A stretch of DNA of 64,000 nucleotides from Leisingera coralii (GTDB taxonomy: Bacteria > Pseudomonadota > Alphaproteobacteria > Rhodobacterales > Rhodobacteraceae): assembly GCF_049056525.1 (NCBI RefSeq), contig NZ_JBHUPT010000017.1, positions 1 to 64,000 of the forward strand, read 5' to 3'. Both the position numbers and the translations under genes were made by a program. Of the stretch, positions 26,760 to 35,928 are shown piece by piece. Each line of letters starts with the position of its first letter. Position 1 is the stretch's first letter. The notes beneath the pieces were generated by a model that saw nothing but the letters and a program-made list of their open reading frames with translations, did no database searches and was not told the DNA's origin.

Positions 26760-27779
26760 CTAGTGCACCCGCCGGTAGTCCAGCCGGATGCCGCGCGGCA
26801 GATAGATCAGCGTCATTCTATCCTCCGTCAGGGATTTGATCTGGTAGCAAAGGCTGGAGCCGCGCAGACTGTCCCAGGCCATCAGGAAATCCGCGCCGCC
26901 TGCGCCCTGGCAGCTGTCCTGCACTGAGAGGAACTCCGGCGTCATCCGCCGCCCGGCGTAGCTGACCCGGCGCATGGCGCCGGAAATGGCAAATCTGTCC
27001 AGCGGGCTGCGCTCCGACTGCCAGACCCCTTGCATCATCTGCAAAATCCGGTCGAAACGGTCCGGCACCCGCGGCGTGACGCTATGCAGGTCCAATTCGC
27101 CAAAGGACCCCAATCGGGAAATCATGTCACCATCGACCTCCACCGGGGCACCGCGCAGCAGCCCCAGCAGGTAGGTAAAGACCGGGTCACTGACCTGCAG
27201 GCGCCCTTCGGAGCCGATTTCAATGCCGTGGCCGACAAATTTGCAGGTGACGGTTTCTTCTGCAGGGTTCAGCTTGCAGCCCTGAAAGACCACTTCAGCG
27301 GAAAAGTGCAGCCCGTCATCCGTGTTGTGTTGCTGATGATGCGGGCGGGACGCTGTTTCCCCGTCCTCGCCGCCTTTGGAGCGGGTGCTGAGAAGGACGG
27401 GCTGCCCCCTCTGGTCCAGGTCCGCCTTGGCAAACCCGCGCAGCACCTGGTTTTTGCCTGCGCAATCGCCGCCGTGTGTGATGCGGAACCGGCCCGGTGC
27501 GGTGCAGAACCGCACGCCGTCGTCGCGGAAGTTGTATCCGGGGCTTTCCGAGCGGAAATAGAGGAACTTGCCCTGGTACTCCCGCGGCACCGGCTCCGCA
27601 CAGTCGCCCGGATGAAGACGCTGCCAGCCCTGCGCCACCCAGCTGCCGCCGTCACGCAGGACGACGGCCAGGTGATGCAGGGCGCCGGTATCATTGCAGA
27701 TCCGCGGCCCGGCCTGAGCAGTTGTCATATCGAGGAGTGCTGCCAGCAGCAGAGCCGGAAGCCAAAGGCATTTCATCAT
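26760..27779 (-). CDS. Exported DUF1036-containing protein
   Basis: A 339-residue protein with a signal peptide (1-23, ending AQA). Residues about 25-115 carry the DUF1036 pattern: ICNDTGALHHLAVVLRDGGSWVAQGWQRLHPGDC, FLYFRSESPG, VRFCTAPGRF. The rest is an unrecognised domain with several cysteines (GCKLNPAEETVTCKF, DSCQGAGG, SLCYQIKS) that could form disulfides, consistent with the periplasm. Function unknown. It converges on betI with a 16-bp gap. Confidence 0.75.
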   Translation of the reverse strand: MMKCLWLPALLLAALLDMTTAQAGPRICNDTGALHHLAVVLRDGGSWVAQGWQRLHPGDCAEPVPREYQGKFLYFRSESPGYNFRDDGVRFCTAPGRFRITHGGDCAGKNQVLRGFAKADLDQRGQPVLLSTRSKGGEDGETASRPHHQQHNTDDGLHFSAEVVFQGCKLNPAEETVTCKFVGHGIEIGSEGRLQVSDPVFTYLLGLLRGAPVEVDGDMISRLGSFGELDLHSVTPRVPDRFDRILQMMQGVWQSERSPLDRFAISGAMRRVSYAGRRMTPEFLSVQDSCQGAGGADFLMAWDSLRGSSLCYQIKSLTEDRMTLIYLPRGIRLDYRRVH

Positions 27780-27845
27780 TCACGGCCCCTGCAATCATCC
27801 GTAAGAGCAGGAGGTTATCCCAGGTTTGTAACATCCATAAGACGA

Positions 27846-28766
27846 TCAAACGCCAGCCGCATTACCGGAAGATGAAAGGCTTTTCCTTTTTATCCTGGCT
27901 TCACGCCAGGAGATGAAGCTGACCGCAGCCAGGATCAGCCCGCCGCCGGAAACCACCCAGATATCCACCGGCTCGGCAAAGACCAGGGCGCCCAGCAGGG
28001 TGGCCCAGACCAGCTGCAGGAAGGTGACCGGCTGAGTCACCGTAACGGGGGCGGCGGCAAAGGCCAGGGACATGGTGTAATGGCCCGCCGTGGCAAAGCA
28101 GGCGACGCCGAACAGGACCGCGACCTCCGCCAGCGTTGGCGTCACCCAGACCGCCCAGGCAAAGGGCGCGAGCCCGAGGGTGACAAAGACCGAAAGCATC
28201 GCCACCACCACCGCCGGACTGTTGCTGCCGACGGTGAACTTGGCGATCAGGTAGGAGGCACCAAAGGACACTGCGGTGAACAGCATGGCGATGTGGCCGG
28301 GCGAGACCTCGCGGAAGCCCGGGCGCAGGATGATCAGCGCGCCGATCAAGGCAACGGCAATGGCGGTGATCCGGCGGAATGCCAGCTTTTCGCCCAGGAA
28401 CAGCGCCGCGCCCAAGGTGACGTAAACCGGCGAGAGGTAGTTCATCGCCGTGACCTCGGCCAGCGGGATCTGGGTCATGGCGTAAAACCACAGGATCACA
28501 CCCGCCGTATGCACCGCGCCGCGGCCCGCATAGAGCCCCCACAGCCGCGGGGTCAGGCGCGCCTTGCGCAAGGCGCCGATCATCGGCAGCAGAAAGACCA
28601 GCCCCAGCAGATAGCGCAGAAACGCGCTTTCGGCGGGCGGGATGCGGGTGCCGAGATATTTGACAAGCGCGGTCACCGCGACAAAGCAGAGGCCGGTCAC
28701 CACCATCCAGAACACCCCCTTGAGCGGGTTCTGGGCGGCTTGGGCGGTGTCTGCGGTCTGGCTCAT
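27846..28766 (-). CDS. DMT-superfamily (EamA) transporter
   Basis: A 306-residue inner-membrane protein with ten hydrophobic segments arranged as two EamA repeats (about 15-145 and 160-295). Typical landmarks are PPAESAFLRYLLGLVFLLP and the helix-end motif PLAEVTAMNYLSPVYVTLGAALFLGEKL, repeated in weaker form near the C terminus (FLQLVWATLLGALVFAEP). Probably an exporter of a small metabolite; substrate unknown. The ATG at 28766 is taken, since the longer form adds only non-family sequence that overlaps a repeat. Confidence 0.88.
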   Translation of the reverse strand: MSQTADTAQAAQNPLKGVFWMVVTGLCFVAVTALVKYLGTRIPPAESAFLRYLLGLVFLLPMIGALRKARLTPRLWGLYAGRGAVHTAGVILWFYAMTQIPLAEVTAMNYLSPVYVTLGAALFLGEKLAFRRITAIAVALIGALIILRPGFREVSPGHIAMLFTAVSFGASYLIAKFTVGSNSPAVVVAMLSVFVTLGLAPFAWAVWVTPTLAEVAVLFGVACFATAGHYTMSLAFAAAPVTVTQPVTFLQLVWATLLGALVFAEPVDIWVVSGGGLILAAVSFISWREARIKRKSLSSSGNAAGV

Positions 28767-28802
28767 GGGGTGACAGAACACCCGTTGGGGCGGCGGCACA
28801 AG

Positions 28803-28846
28803 GCTTCACATGTGAAATATTTCCGGGCGGGCAGCTTTCCGCCCCG
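28803..28846 (-). repeat. GC hairpin + AATATTT repeat, copy D (diverged)
   Basis: Between the pirin stop and the DMT gene, minus strand: hairpin GGGGCGG/CCGCCC, then CCCGGAAATATTTCACATGTGAAG. It follows the layout of copies A-C but with several changes. Confidence 0.4.
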
Positions 28847-28859
28847 GAACGCTGCGGCG

Positions 28860-29792
28860 TCACGGCAGCGGGATGAACTCCTGATCGTCGCCGGGCGGCA
28901 GCTGAAAGCGCCCGTGCTGCCAGTCACCGGCGGCCCAGGAAGCCTTGGCGGCCTCGATCCGGTCACGGGAGGAGGCGACGAAGTTCCACCAGATGTAACG
29001 CGGCCCGTTCAGCGTCTCGCCGCCCAGCGCCATCAGCCGGGCGCCTGCGGGGCCTGCGGTCACGGTGATCTCGTCGCCCGGGCGGAACACCATCATGCGG
29101 CCGGCCTCGAAGGTTTCGCCGGCAATTTCGACCGAGCCCTGGGTCACGTAGATGCCCCGGTCCTCGTGGTCGGAGGGCAAGGGCAGCTTGGACCCGGCCT
29201 GCAGCACCACATCGGCATAGAAGGTTTCTGAATAGAGCGTTGCGGGCGCCTTCTCCCCCCAAGCCGTGCCAAGGATCAGCCGCACGGCCTTGCCCTCCCC
29301 TTCGAGAAGCGGCAGCGCCTCTTTGCCGTGGTGTTCAAAGGCGGCCGGCACATCCTCGTGGCTGTCGGGCAGCGCGATCCAGGTCTGGATGCCGAACAGG
29401 CTGCTGGCGCCCTGGCGGGTGGCGGCGGAAGTGCGTTCGGAGTGGGTGACGCCCTCGCCCGCCACCATCCAGTTCACCTCGCCCGGATAGATCATCTGGT
29501 GGGTGCCCAGGGAATCGCGGTGCTCGAACTCGCCCTCGTAAAGGTAGGTGACGGTGCCGAGGCCGATATGCGGGTGCGGGCGCACGTCGATGCCCTGGCC
29601 GGTCAGGAACTCCGCAGGCCCGGCCTGGTCGAAGAAGATGAAGGGCCCGACCATCTGGCGGCGCGGCGCAGGCAGCGCGCGGCGGACCTCAAATCCGCCG
29701 ATGTCGCGGGCGCGCGGGATGATCACCGTTTCGATCGAGTCGAGATTGCCCGCGTCGGGGCATTGCGGTTCCAGTGCCGGGTTCCAGCTCAT
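28860..29792 (-). CDS. Pirin family protein
   Basis: A 310-residue double-cupin protein. The N-terminal cupin shows the pirin pattern: VGPFIFFDQAGPAEF, the metal-binding RPHPHIGLGTVTYLYEGEFEHRDS and VNWMVAGEGVTHSERT. The histidines of HPHIG and the later H fit the iron site. The C-terminal part (FRPGDEITVTAGPAGARLMALGGE) is the second cupin. Bacterial pirins are cytoplasmic, some with quercetinase activity; the role here is not defined by context. Confidence 0.92.
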   Translation of the reverse strand: MSWNPALEPQCPDAGNLDSIETVIIPRARDIGGFEVRRALPAPRRQMVGPFIFFDQAGPAEFLTGQGIDVRPHPHIGLGTVTYLYEGEFEHRDSLGTHQMIYPGEVNWMVAGEGVTHSERTSAATRQGASSLFGIQTWIALPDSHEDVPAAFEHHGKEALPLLEGEGKAVRLILGTAWGEKAPATLYSETFYADVVLQAGSKLPLPSDHEDRGIYVTQGSVEIAGETFEAGRMMVFRPGDEITVTAGPAGARLMALGGETLNGPRYIWWNFVASSRDRIEAAKASWAAGDWQHGRFQLPPGDDQEFIPLP

Positions 29793-29876
29793 CCTTCCCT
29801 CCTGTCTTATGTCATGGGGAAAAGGTAGCGCGTTTCTGCGCAGGCGTTAGGGGAGCCCGCGCACAGGGGCTGTTCG

Positions 29877-30491
29877 TCACATCAAGAGGAGCTTGGCGGC
29901 AATCGCCCACATGGTGAGGCCGACGATGGCGTCCAGCACCTGCCAGGCGCGCGGACGGGCAAAGACTGGGGCCAGCAGGCTGGCGCCGTAGCCGAGGGTG
30001 AAGAAGAAAGTGAAGCTGGCGATGGCGGCCCCGGCGGCAAAGACCAGCGGTTCGGGATACTGGGCGGAGATCGAGCCGAGAAGGACCACGGTGTCGAGGT
30101 AGACATGCGGGTTCAGCCAAGTGAGCGCCAGCACGGTGGCCAGCACCGGCAAGAGCGCCGCACCCGCGCCCTCCTGCGCGGCCTCCAGCGTTTCGCCGCC
30201 CTGCCAGGCGGCCCGCAGGGCGCGGGCGCCGTACCAGATCAGGAAGGCCGCACCGCCCCAGCGCATCGCCTGTTCGAACCACGGAACCGCCAGTGCCAGG
30301 GAACCGAAGCCAAAGACGCCCGCGGTGATCAGCACCGCATCGGAGCCGGCGCAGGTGAGGCAGATCCAGAACACATGCTGGCGCCGCAGCCCCTGGCGCA
30401 GGACAAAGGCGTTCTGGGCGCCGATCGCCATGATCAGGCTGAGGCCAAGGGCAAATCCGGCAATCAGGCTGGGGGGCATTGCTGTCTCCAT
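29877..30491 (-). CDS. argO: LysE/ArgO-type amino acid exporter
   Basis: A 204-residue inner-membrane protein with six hydrophobic segments. It starts with the LysE-family pattern GFALGLSLIMAIGAQNAFVLRQGLRRQHVFW and has ALTWLNPHVYLDTVVLLG, the conserved N-P-x-x-Y-x-D of ArgO/LysE exporters. It pumps basic amino acids such as arginine or lysine out of the cell. Two starts 12 nt apart are possible (30491 or 30479). It is divergent from an ArgP-type LysR gene, the standard regulator pairing for argO. Confidence 0.9.
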   Translation of the reverse strand: METAMPPSLIAGFALGLSLIMAIGAQNAFVLRQGLRRQHVFWICLTCAGSDAVLITAGVFGFGSLALAVPWFEQAMRWGGAAFLIWYGARALRAAWQGGETLEAAQEGAGAALLPVLATVLALTWLNPHVYLDTVVLLGSISAQYPEPLVFAAGAAIASFTFFFTLGYGASLLAPVFARPRAWQVLDAIVGLTMWAIAAKLLLM

Positions 30492-30526
30492 CGTTGTGCT
30501 GGGATTTGACTAGCGGCCGCCGCGCG

Positions 30527-30541
30527 TTTAATCCAGTTAAA
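30527..30541. promoter_or_regulatory. LysR-type binding box between argO and argP
   Basis: TTTAA-N5-TTAAA is a perfect 15-bp inverted repeat fitting the T-N11-A rule for LysR regulators. It is located 27 bp ahead of argP and 35 bp ahead of argO, so it is a good candidate ArgP operator. Confidence 0.5.
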
Positions 30542-30568
30542 GAGTTTCAGGCCAGATTAGAGTTGCTA

Positions 30569-31453
30569 ATGCAGATGGAGCCCAGCCAGCTGGCGGCATT
30601 GAGCGCGGTGCTGCGTCTTGGCTCGTTTGAGGCGGCGGCGCATGCGCTGTCCGTGACGCCCTCGGCCGTCTCGCAGCGGATCAAGGCGCTGGAGGACCGC
30701 ATTGGCACTGCACTGGTGCTGCGCGGGTCGCCTTGCACCGGCACCGCGGCGGGGCTCAGGATCGCCAAACACGCCGAGGATATCGGCCTGCTGGAGGCGC
30801 AGCTGGCGCGGGAGCTGGCGCTCGAGGCGGACCACAGCCCGGTGCGGCTGCGGATTGCGGTCAATGCTGACAGCCTGGCGAGCTGGTTCATTGATGCGAT
30901 GGCCGCAGTGGAGGGCGTGCTGTTCGATCTGCTGGTCGATGATCAGGACCATAGCGCCGAGTGGCTGAAACGGGGCGAGGTCTCTGCCGCGGTGACCGCC
31001 AGTTCCAAGCCTGTGACCGGGTTCGAGGCCACTCCGCTGGGCACGCTGGATTACGCGGCAACCGCCAGCCCGGGTTTCATGACGCGCTGGTTTCCGGACG
31101 GTGTGACCGCGGAGGCTGCTGCAAAAGCGCCTTGTATGATCTTCAACGCAAAGGACAATCTGCAGCGGCTGTGGCTGGAGCGGAATGTGGCGCCCGGGCT
31201 GGCGCCGCCTGCCCATTTCCTGCCCTCGACCCAGGCGTTCATCGATGCCGCAGCCGCGGGCCTGGGCTGGGGCATGAACCCGCTGGCGATGGTGGAGGAG
31301 GACATCCGCTCCGGCCGCCTGGTGCAGCTGATCCCGGACAGCACGCTGCCGGTGCCGCTGACTTGGCAGGTGGCGCGGGTGATGGCGCCTGCCCTTGCCG
31401 AGGTGACCCGCGCGGTGCAGAAATCGGCTAAACTCTATTTGACGCAAAACTAA
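30569..31453 (+). CDS. argP: ArgP-type LysR regulator
   Basis: A 294-residue LysR-type regulator. The winged helix-turn-helix spans about 4-62 (LAALSAVLRLGSFEAAAHALSVTPSAVSQRIKALEDRIG), followed by the LTTR effector domain. LVLRGSPCTGTAAGLRIAKHAEDIGLLE is typical of ArgP/IciA, and the divergent argO neighbour supports the assignment. ArgP activates argO in response to arginine or lysine. ATGs at 30569 and 30575 are both possible. Confidence 0.9.
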   Translation: MQMEPSQLAALSAVLRLGSFEAAAHALSVTPSAVSQRIKALEDRIGTALVLRGSPCTGTAAGLRIAKHAEDIGLLEAQLARELALEADHSPVRLRIAVNADSLASWFIDAMAAVEGVLFDLLVDDQDHSAEWLKRGEVSAAVTASSKPVTGFEATPLGTLDYAATASPGFMTRWFPDGVTAEAAAKAPCMIFNAKDNLQRLWLERNVAPGLAPPAHFLPSTQAFIDAAAAGLGWGMNPLAMVEEDIRSGRLVQLIPDSTLPVPLTWQVARVMAPALAEVTRAVQKSAKLYLTQN

Positions 31454-31469
31454 TCCGGAAAGCCTGCCG

Positions 31470-32162
31470 ATGTTCTCGAAAGACGCCTTGAGTTATGACC
31501 CGCTGCCCTTGCCCGACCGGGCGGAGTATTCGGATGCGGAAATGCAGGAGAAAGCTGCGGCGTTCCTAGCCCATATGCGGCGGCGGCATACGGTGCGGGA
31601 CTATACGGACCGGCCGGTGCCGCGGGCGGTGATCGAGGACTGCATCCTTGCTGCCGGCACCGCGCCCTCCGGCGCTAATCACCAGCCCTGGTTCTTTGCC
31701 GCGGTCTCCAGCCCGGAGCTGAAGGCGCGGATCCGGGCGGAGGCCGAGGAGGAGGAAAAGAAGTTTTATGCCGGCGGTGCGGGCGACGAATGGATCAAGG
31801 CGCTGGAGCCGATCGGCACCGATGCCGACAAGCCGCATCTGACCGTCGCGCCCTGGCTGATCGTGGTCTTTGCCCAGCGCTGGGGCGAGTTCGAGGATGG
31901 CAGCCGCTTCAAGAACTACTACGTGCCGGAGAGCGTGAATATCGCCACCGGCGTGCTGCTGACGGCGCTGCATACGGCGGGGCTGTGCACGCTGACGCAC
32001 ACGCCGAACCCGATGAAGTTCCTGAACGAGGCGCTGGGGCGCCCGGCCTCGGAAAAGCCCACCATGATCATTGCCGTGGGGCATCCCGCGGCAGAGGCCA
32101 CGGTGCCGGCTGTTGCCAAGCTGAAGAAACCGCTGGAGGAGATCGCCGCATTTGTAGAGTGA
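31470..32162 (+). CDS. Nitroreductase family flavoprotein
   Basis: A 230-residue FMN-dependent oxidoreductase. The flavin-binding starts are visible: RRRHTVRDYTDRPV near residues 37-50, then AAGTAPSGANHQPWFF. The later part has ESVNIATGVLLTALHTAGLCTLTHTPNPMKFLN. The pattern is closest to the iodotyrosine-deiodinase/BluB-like branch of nitroreductases rather than NfsA/B. The substrate is not known. It lies 16 bp after argP on the same strand and may share its transcript. Confidence 0.87.
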   Translation: MFSKDALSYDPLPLPDRAEYSDAEMQEKAAAFLAHMRRRHTVRDYTDRPVPRAVIEDCILAAGTAPSGANHQPWFFAAVSSPELKARIRAEAEEEEKKFYAGGAGDEWIKALEPIGTDADKPHLTVAPWLIVVFAQRWGEFEDGSRFKNYYVPESVNIATGVLLTALHTAGLCTLTHTPNPMKFLNEALGRPASEKPTMIIAVGHPAAEATVPAVAKLKKPLEEIAAFVE

Positions 32163-32220
32163 CACCAGCCGCGGGGGCCCGGAAAATCCGGCTTTTCCGG
32201 CCAATTTTCCTGCAAGAAAA

Positions 32221-33096
32221 TTGCACCGCGCCTGGCAGGCGGCGCAGCTGTTGACACCGCCCGCTTCCCTGCCCCGCAGCCTGGGTCTGCAGGTGGTGCT
32301 GCCGCGGGCCTGCATCGTGCTGGGATGGCTGGCGCTGAACCAATGGATCCGGCTGCCGGTGCCGCTGGCCTTTGTGCTGATGGCGGCGGACGGGCTGTTT
32401 CTGCTGTGGCAGGCCCGGGCATTCCAGCTGAGCGCCGATGCGCATGTGCGCAGCACCGGGGCGATGATGCCGGTCTGGGGCGGCTACCTGGTGCTGCTGT
32501 TTGCGGGCTTTGCAGCCCTGATCCTGTGGTGGGACGCGCTGCTGATTGCCCGGGCGGTGGAGGAGCCCGCCTATGCCGAGCAGCGGCGGCTGGAGCGCGA
32601 AGCCCAATACAGCCTGCGTGTGTCCGAAGACGGGCTTGTCCTGGTTTTTGATGGCGAAATCACCCACGGGCTGACCCGGCGGATGGAAGCGGTGCTGGCA
32701 AGTGCGCCGGACGTGCGCAGGGTGCGGCTGTCGGGCCCTGGCGGGCTGATCTATGAGGCCCGCGGCGCGGCAAAGCTGATCCGGCGGTATCAGCTGGACA
32801 CCGAGGCCGCTGCGCTTTGCGCCTCTGCCTGCACGCTGGTCTTTGCTGCCGGGCGCTCCCGCCGCCTGGCCGAGGGCGGGAAGCTGGGATTTCACGGCTA
32901 TGCGCTGATGTTCGAAGGCGGGCTGCCGCAGGTGGATCTGCTGCAGGAGCAGCAGAAGGACCTGGCCTTTTTCCGGCAGCAGGGCATCCGCGCAGAGTTT
33001 GCCCGCAAAGTTTTCGCCGCCGGCAATGGGGAGCTGTGGATCCCGTCAAGCGCCGAGCTGCGGGCGGCTGGGGTGCTCACCGGGGAGGCGTTCTGA
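32221..33096 (+). CDS. Membrane protein with ClpP-like domain (COG3904 type)
   Basis: A 291-residue protein with three hydrophobic segments in the first 115 residues, then a soluble domain in which RVRLSGPGGLIYEARGAAKLIRRYQLDTEAAALCASACTLVFAAG and KLGFHGY follow the ClpP/crotonase-like fold of COG3904 predicted periplasmic proteins. The ASAC/ACT region is where the serine nucleophile sits in ClpP relatives. The frame opens with TTG at 32221, which lacks a strong ribosome-binding site, so the true start may be a little downstream. Role unknown; it may cleave or bind membrane proteins. Confidence 0.7.
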   Translation: MHRAWQAAQLLTPPASLPRSLGLQVVLPRACIVLGWLALNQWIRLPVPLAFVLMAADGLFLLWQARAFQLSADAHVRSTGAMMPVWGGYLVLLFAGFAALILWWDALLIARAVEEPAYAEQRRLEREAQYSLRVSEDGLVLVFDGEITHGLTRRMEAVLASAPDVRRVRLSGPGGLIYEARGAAKLIRRYQLDTEAAALCASACTLVFAAGRSRRLAEGGKLGFHGYALMFEGGLPQVDLLQEQQKDLAFFRQQGIRAEFARKVFAAGNGELWIPSSAELRAAGVLTGEAF

Positions 33097-33158
33097 GGGG
33101 GCGCTGCCCCCTCGGCCCTTTGGGCCTCACCCCCGGGATATTTCCAGCCAGAAGAAGC
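33097..33158 (+). repeat. GC hairpin + GGATATTT repeat, copy A
   Basis: Directly after the upstream stop: GGGGGC-GCT-GCCCCC hairpin, a second small CGGCCC/GGGCCT stem, then CCCCCGGGATATTTCCAGCCAGAAGAAG. Same layout as copies B and C. Such elements are, as I recall, very common between roseobacter genes. Confidence 0.7.
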
Positions 33159-33177
33159 GGAATTGCGCTTTTGCGAA

Positions 33178-33208
33178 ACAAAAGAGGCCCGCCGGACTGG
33201 CGGGCCTC
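33178..33208 (-). terminator. Terminator after yebC
   Basis: GAGGCCCGCC (33184-33193) pairs perfectly with GGCGGGCCTC (33199-33208); on the minus strand the stem is followed by TTTTGTTT. It starts 24 nt after the yebC stop. Confidence 0.8.
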
Positions 33209-33231
33209 AATGGGTCGTATCAAGCGGCGGC

Positions 33232-33972
33232 TCAGAGCTGCGCCATGACCTCGTCGGAGGCTTCGAAATTGGTGGTGACGCGCTGCACGTCGTCGTCGTC
33301 TTCCAGCGCGTCGACCAGCTTCATCAGCTTCTGCATGCCGTCCAGATCCAGCTCGGTGGTGGTGGTCGGCTTCCAGACCAGCTTGGTCGACTCGGATTCG
33401 CCGAGCTCCGCCTCCAGCGCATTGGAGACATCGTTCAGATCGGAGTCGGCGCAATAGATGATGTGGCCATCCTCGGAGCTTTCGACATCCTCGGCGCCGG
33501 CTTCGATCGCCGCCATCATCACCGTGTCGGCATCGCCAACGGTGGCCGGATAGGTCACTTCGCCCTTGCGGTCGAACATGAAGCCGACCGAGCCGGTTTC
33601 ACCGAGGTTGCCGCCGTTCTTGCCGAAGATCGACCGCACGTTCGAGGCGGTACGGTTCTTGTTGTCGGTCATCGCCTCGACGATCACTGCAACGCCGGCC
33701 GGGCCGTAGCCCTCGTAACGGATTTCATCGTAGTTTTCGGCGTCGCCGCCGACCGCCTTCTTGATGGCGCGCTCGATCACGTCCTTGGGGACGGACTGCG
33801 ATTTGGCCTCTTTCACGGCTAGGCGCAGGCGCGGGTTCTTGTCGGGATCGGGGTCGCCCATCTTGGCGGCCACGGTGATCTCCTTGGCCAGCTTGGAAAA
33901 CAGTTTCGACCGCGCCGCGTCCTGACGGCCCTTGCGGTGCTGAATGTTAGCCCATTTTGAATGGCCTGCCAT
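33232..33972 (-). CDS. yebC: YebC/PmpR family regulator
   Basis: A 246-residue, full-length YebC-like protein starting MAGHSKWANIQHRKGRQDAARSKLFSKLAKEI, with RYEGYGPAGVAVIVEAMTDNKNRT and GSVGFMFDRKG in the middle domain. The family is cytoplasmic; members act as transcription regulators or, as shown more recently, as translation factors relieving stalling at proline stretches. The ATG at 33972 gives the conserved N terminus. Not next to ruvC here, unlike in many bacteria. Confidence 0.95.
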   Translation of the reverse strand: MAGHSKWANIQHRKGRQDAARSKLFSKLAKEITVAAKMGDPDPDKNPRLRLAVKEAKSQSVPKDVIERAIKKAVGGDAENYDEIRYEGYGPAGVAVIVEAMTDNKNRTASNVRSIFGKNGGNLGETGSVGFMFDRKGEVTYPATVGDADTVMMAAIEAGAEDVESSEDGHIIYCADSDLNDVSNALEAELGESESTKLVWKPTTTTELDLDGMQKLMKLVDALEDDDDVQRVTTNFEASDEVMAQL

Positions 33973-34095
33973 GGTGCATCCTTGCTGCTGTAAACTTGAA
34001 TTGGCGCTCATATAGCCTTGGGGGCGGCCCGCTTTCAAGCGCTGCCGCCCCGTCTTGCTCCTTGTTCCCCTGTTTTGAGCGGCTAAGGTGGCGGT

Positions 34096-35871
34096 ATGAC
34101 ATTCGATCAAGGTGTTTTATTTGCCCTTTTTGCCGCCGTATTCGGTCTGCTTCTGTGGGGGCGCTGGCGCTACGACCTGGTGGCCTTTGCCGCGCTGATG
34201 GCCGGCGTGGTGCTGGGGGTGGTGCCCGCGGGCGAGGCCTTTGCCGGTTTCGGGCATCCGGCAACGCTGGTGGTGGCGTTGGTGCTGGTCGTCTCGGCCG
34301 GGCTGGTGCGCTCGGGCGCGGTGTTCCTGATCACCCGGACACTGGTGGATAGCGCCCGCGGCCTGGGCGCCCATATCGCGCTGATGGGCGGGGTTGGCGC
34401 GGTGCTGTCGGCCTTCATGAACAATGTGGCGGCGCTGGCGCTGCTGATGCCGGTAGACATCCAGACCGCCCGCAAAGCGGGCCGCGCGCCGGGGCTGAGC
34501 CTTATGCCCCTGTCCTTTGCCACCATCCTGGGCGGCATGGCCACGCTCATTGGCACGCCGCCTAATATCATCATTGCCGCGATCCGCGAGGAGACGCTGG
34601 GCGAGCCGTTCCGGATGTTCGATTTCGCCCCGGTGGGCGGCGCAGCGGCACTGGCGGGGCTCGCCTTTGTGGCGCTGATCGGCTGGCGGCTGATCCCGGC
34701 GCGGGAGAATGCGGCCGGCGCCTCCGAGGCGCAGCTGGCGCCCTATATAGCCGAGCTGACGGTGGGGGAAGGATCCGGCCTGATCGGCAGGCGGCTGGGG
34801 GAGCTGGATGAGGAGGCCGAGAAGGCCGATGTCGCCATTCTCGGGCTGATCCGGGATGGCAAGCGGCGGTACGGGCGGTCTGTCGCGGCCATTCTGCGGG
34901 AGGGCGACGCACTGGTGATCGAAGCGGAGCCGGAGGCGCTGGATGAATTCCGCAGCGCGCTGAATCTGGATTTTGCCGACGCCGCCCGGCAGGAAAAACT
35001 GACTGCGGCGGGGGAAGGCCTGGAGCTGCTGGAGCTGGTGGTGCCCGAGACCGCGCGCATCCGCGGCCGCAGCGCCCAGGCCATCGGCCTGTCCTGGCGC
35101 CAAAGCGCGGTATTGCTTGGGATTTCCCGGCAGGGCCGCCGGATCACCCATCACATCCGCCAGACGCAGATCGAGGCGGGGGATATCCTGCTGCTCTTGT
35201 GCCCGCGCGGGCGCAGCGCCGATGTGGCCGACTGGCTGGGCTGCCTGCCGCTGGCCGCCCGCGGCCTGTCGGTGACAGCAAATGACAAGACCTGGGCCGC
35301 CATCGGGCTGTTTGCCGCAGCGGTGCTGGCGGCCTCGATGGGGATTTTGTACCTGCCGGTGGCGCTGGGTCTGGTTGCGGTGGGCTATGTGCTGCTGAAG
35401 ATCCTGCCGGTGGCGGAAATCTATGACCACGTGGAATGGCCGGTGGTGGTGCTGCTCGGCTCGATGATCCCGCTGGGCGCGGCGCTGGATGCCTCAGGCG
35501 GCACGGCGCTGATTGCAGGGACGCTGACCGGGCTGACCGCAGGGCTGCCGGCCTGGGCGGTGCTGACGGTGCTTATGGTGGTCACCATGACGCTGTCGGA
35601 TGTGCTGAACAACACCGCAACGGCGATTGTCGCGGCCCCTGTGGGCATTCAGATGGCGGAAACCCTGGGGGTTTCGCCGGACCCGTTCCTGATGGCGGTG
35701 GCGGTTGCGGCCTCCGCGGCCTTTCTGACCCCTATCGGCCACAAGAACAATACGCTGGTGCTGGGGCCCGGCGGCTACCGCTTTGGCGATTACTGGCGGA
35801 TCGGGCTGCCGCTGGAAGTGCTGGTCATCGCCGTGTCGATCCCGGCCATTCTGGTGTTCTGGCCGCTGTGA
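34096..35871 (+). CDS. SLC13-type permease with two RCK_C domains
   Basis: A 591-residue inner-membrane protein. The N half has five or six hydrophobic segments with FMNNVAALALLMPV and ATILGGMATLIGTPPNIIIA, the DASS/ArsB signature that binds sodium and anion. In the middle (about 215-385) are two TrkA-C/RCK_C domains (GRRLGELDEEAEKADVAILGLIRDG and GRSAQAIGLSWRQSAVLLGISRQG). The C half repeats the transport motif (LSDVLNNTATAIVAAP, FLTPIGHKNNTLV). Probably a sodium-coupled anion transporter; sulfate and dicarboxylates are family substrates, but no specific one is indicated. Faces a paralogue at 36162-37940. Confidence 0.9.
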   Translation: MTFDQGVLFALFAAVFGLLLWGRWRYDLVAFAALMAGVVLGVVPAGEAFAGFGHPATLVVALVLVVSAGLVRSGAVFLITRTLVDSARGLGAHIALMGGVGAVLSAFMNNVAALALLMPVDIQTARKAGRAPGLSLMPLSFATILGGMATLIGTPPNIIIAAIREETLGEPFRMFDFAPVGGAAALAGLAFVALIGWRLIPARENAAGASEAQLAPYIAELTVGEGSGLIGRRLGELDEEAEKADVAILGLIRDGKRRYGRSVAAILREGDALVIEAEPEALDEFRSALNLDFADAARQEKLTAAGEGLELLELVVPETARIRGRSAQAIGLSWRQSAVLLGISRQGRRITHHIRQTQIEAGDILLLLCPRGRSADVADWLGCLPLAARGLSVTANDKTWAAIGLFAAAVLAASMGILYLPVALGLVAVGYVLLKILPVAEIYDHVEWPVVVLLGSMIPLGAALDASGGTALIAGTLTGLTAGLPAWAVLTVLMVVTMTLSDVLNNTATAIVAAPVGIQMAETLGVSPDPFLMAVAVAASAAFLTPIGHKNNTLVLGPGGYRFGDYWRIGLPLEVLVIAVSIPAILVFWPL

Positions 35872-35880
35872 CGGGCGGCG

Positions 35881-35928
35881 CAAAACTTTTACGGAAAAGT
35901 TTTGCCAAAATCCTTCACAAGGATTTTG
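35881..35928. repeat. Double-hairpin repeat, copy 1
   Basis: Two tandem perfect hairpins: CAAAACTTTT-ACGG-AAAAGTTTTG (35881-35904) and CAAAATCCTT-CAC-AAGGATTTTG (from 35906). It starts 9 bp after the permease stop. A second copy lies at 39017-39064 with compensatory changes in the second stem. Confidence 0.8.
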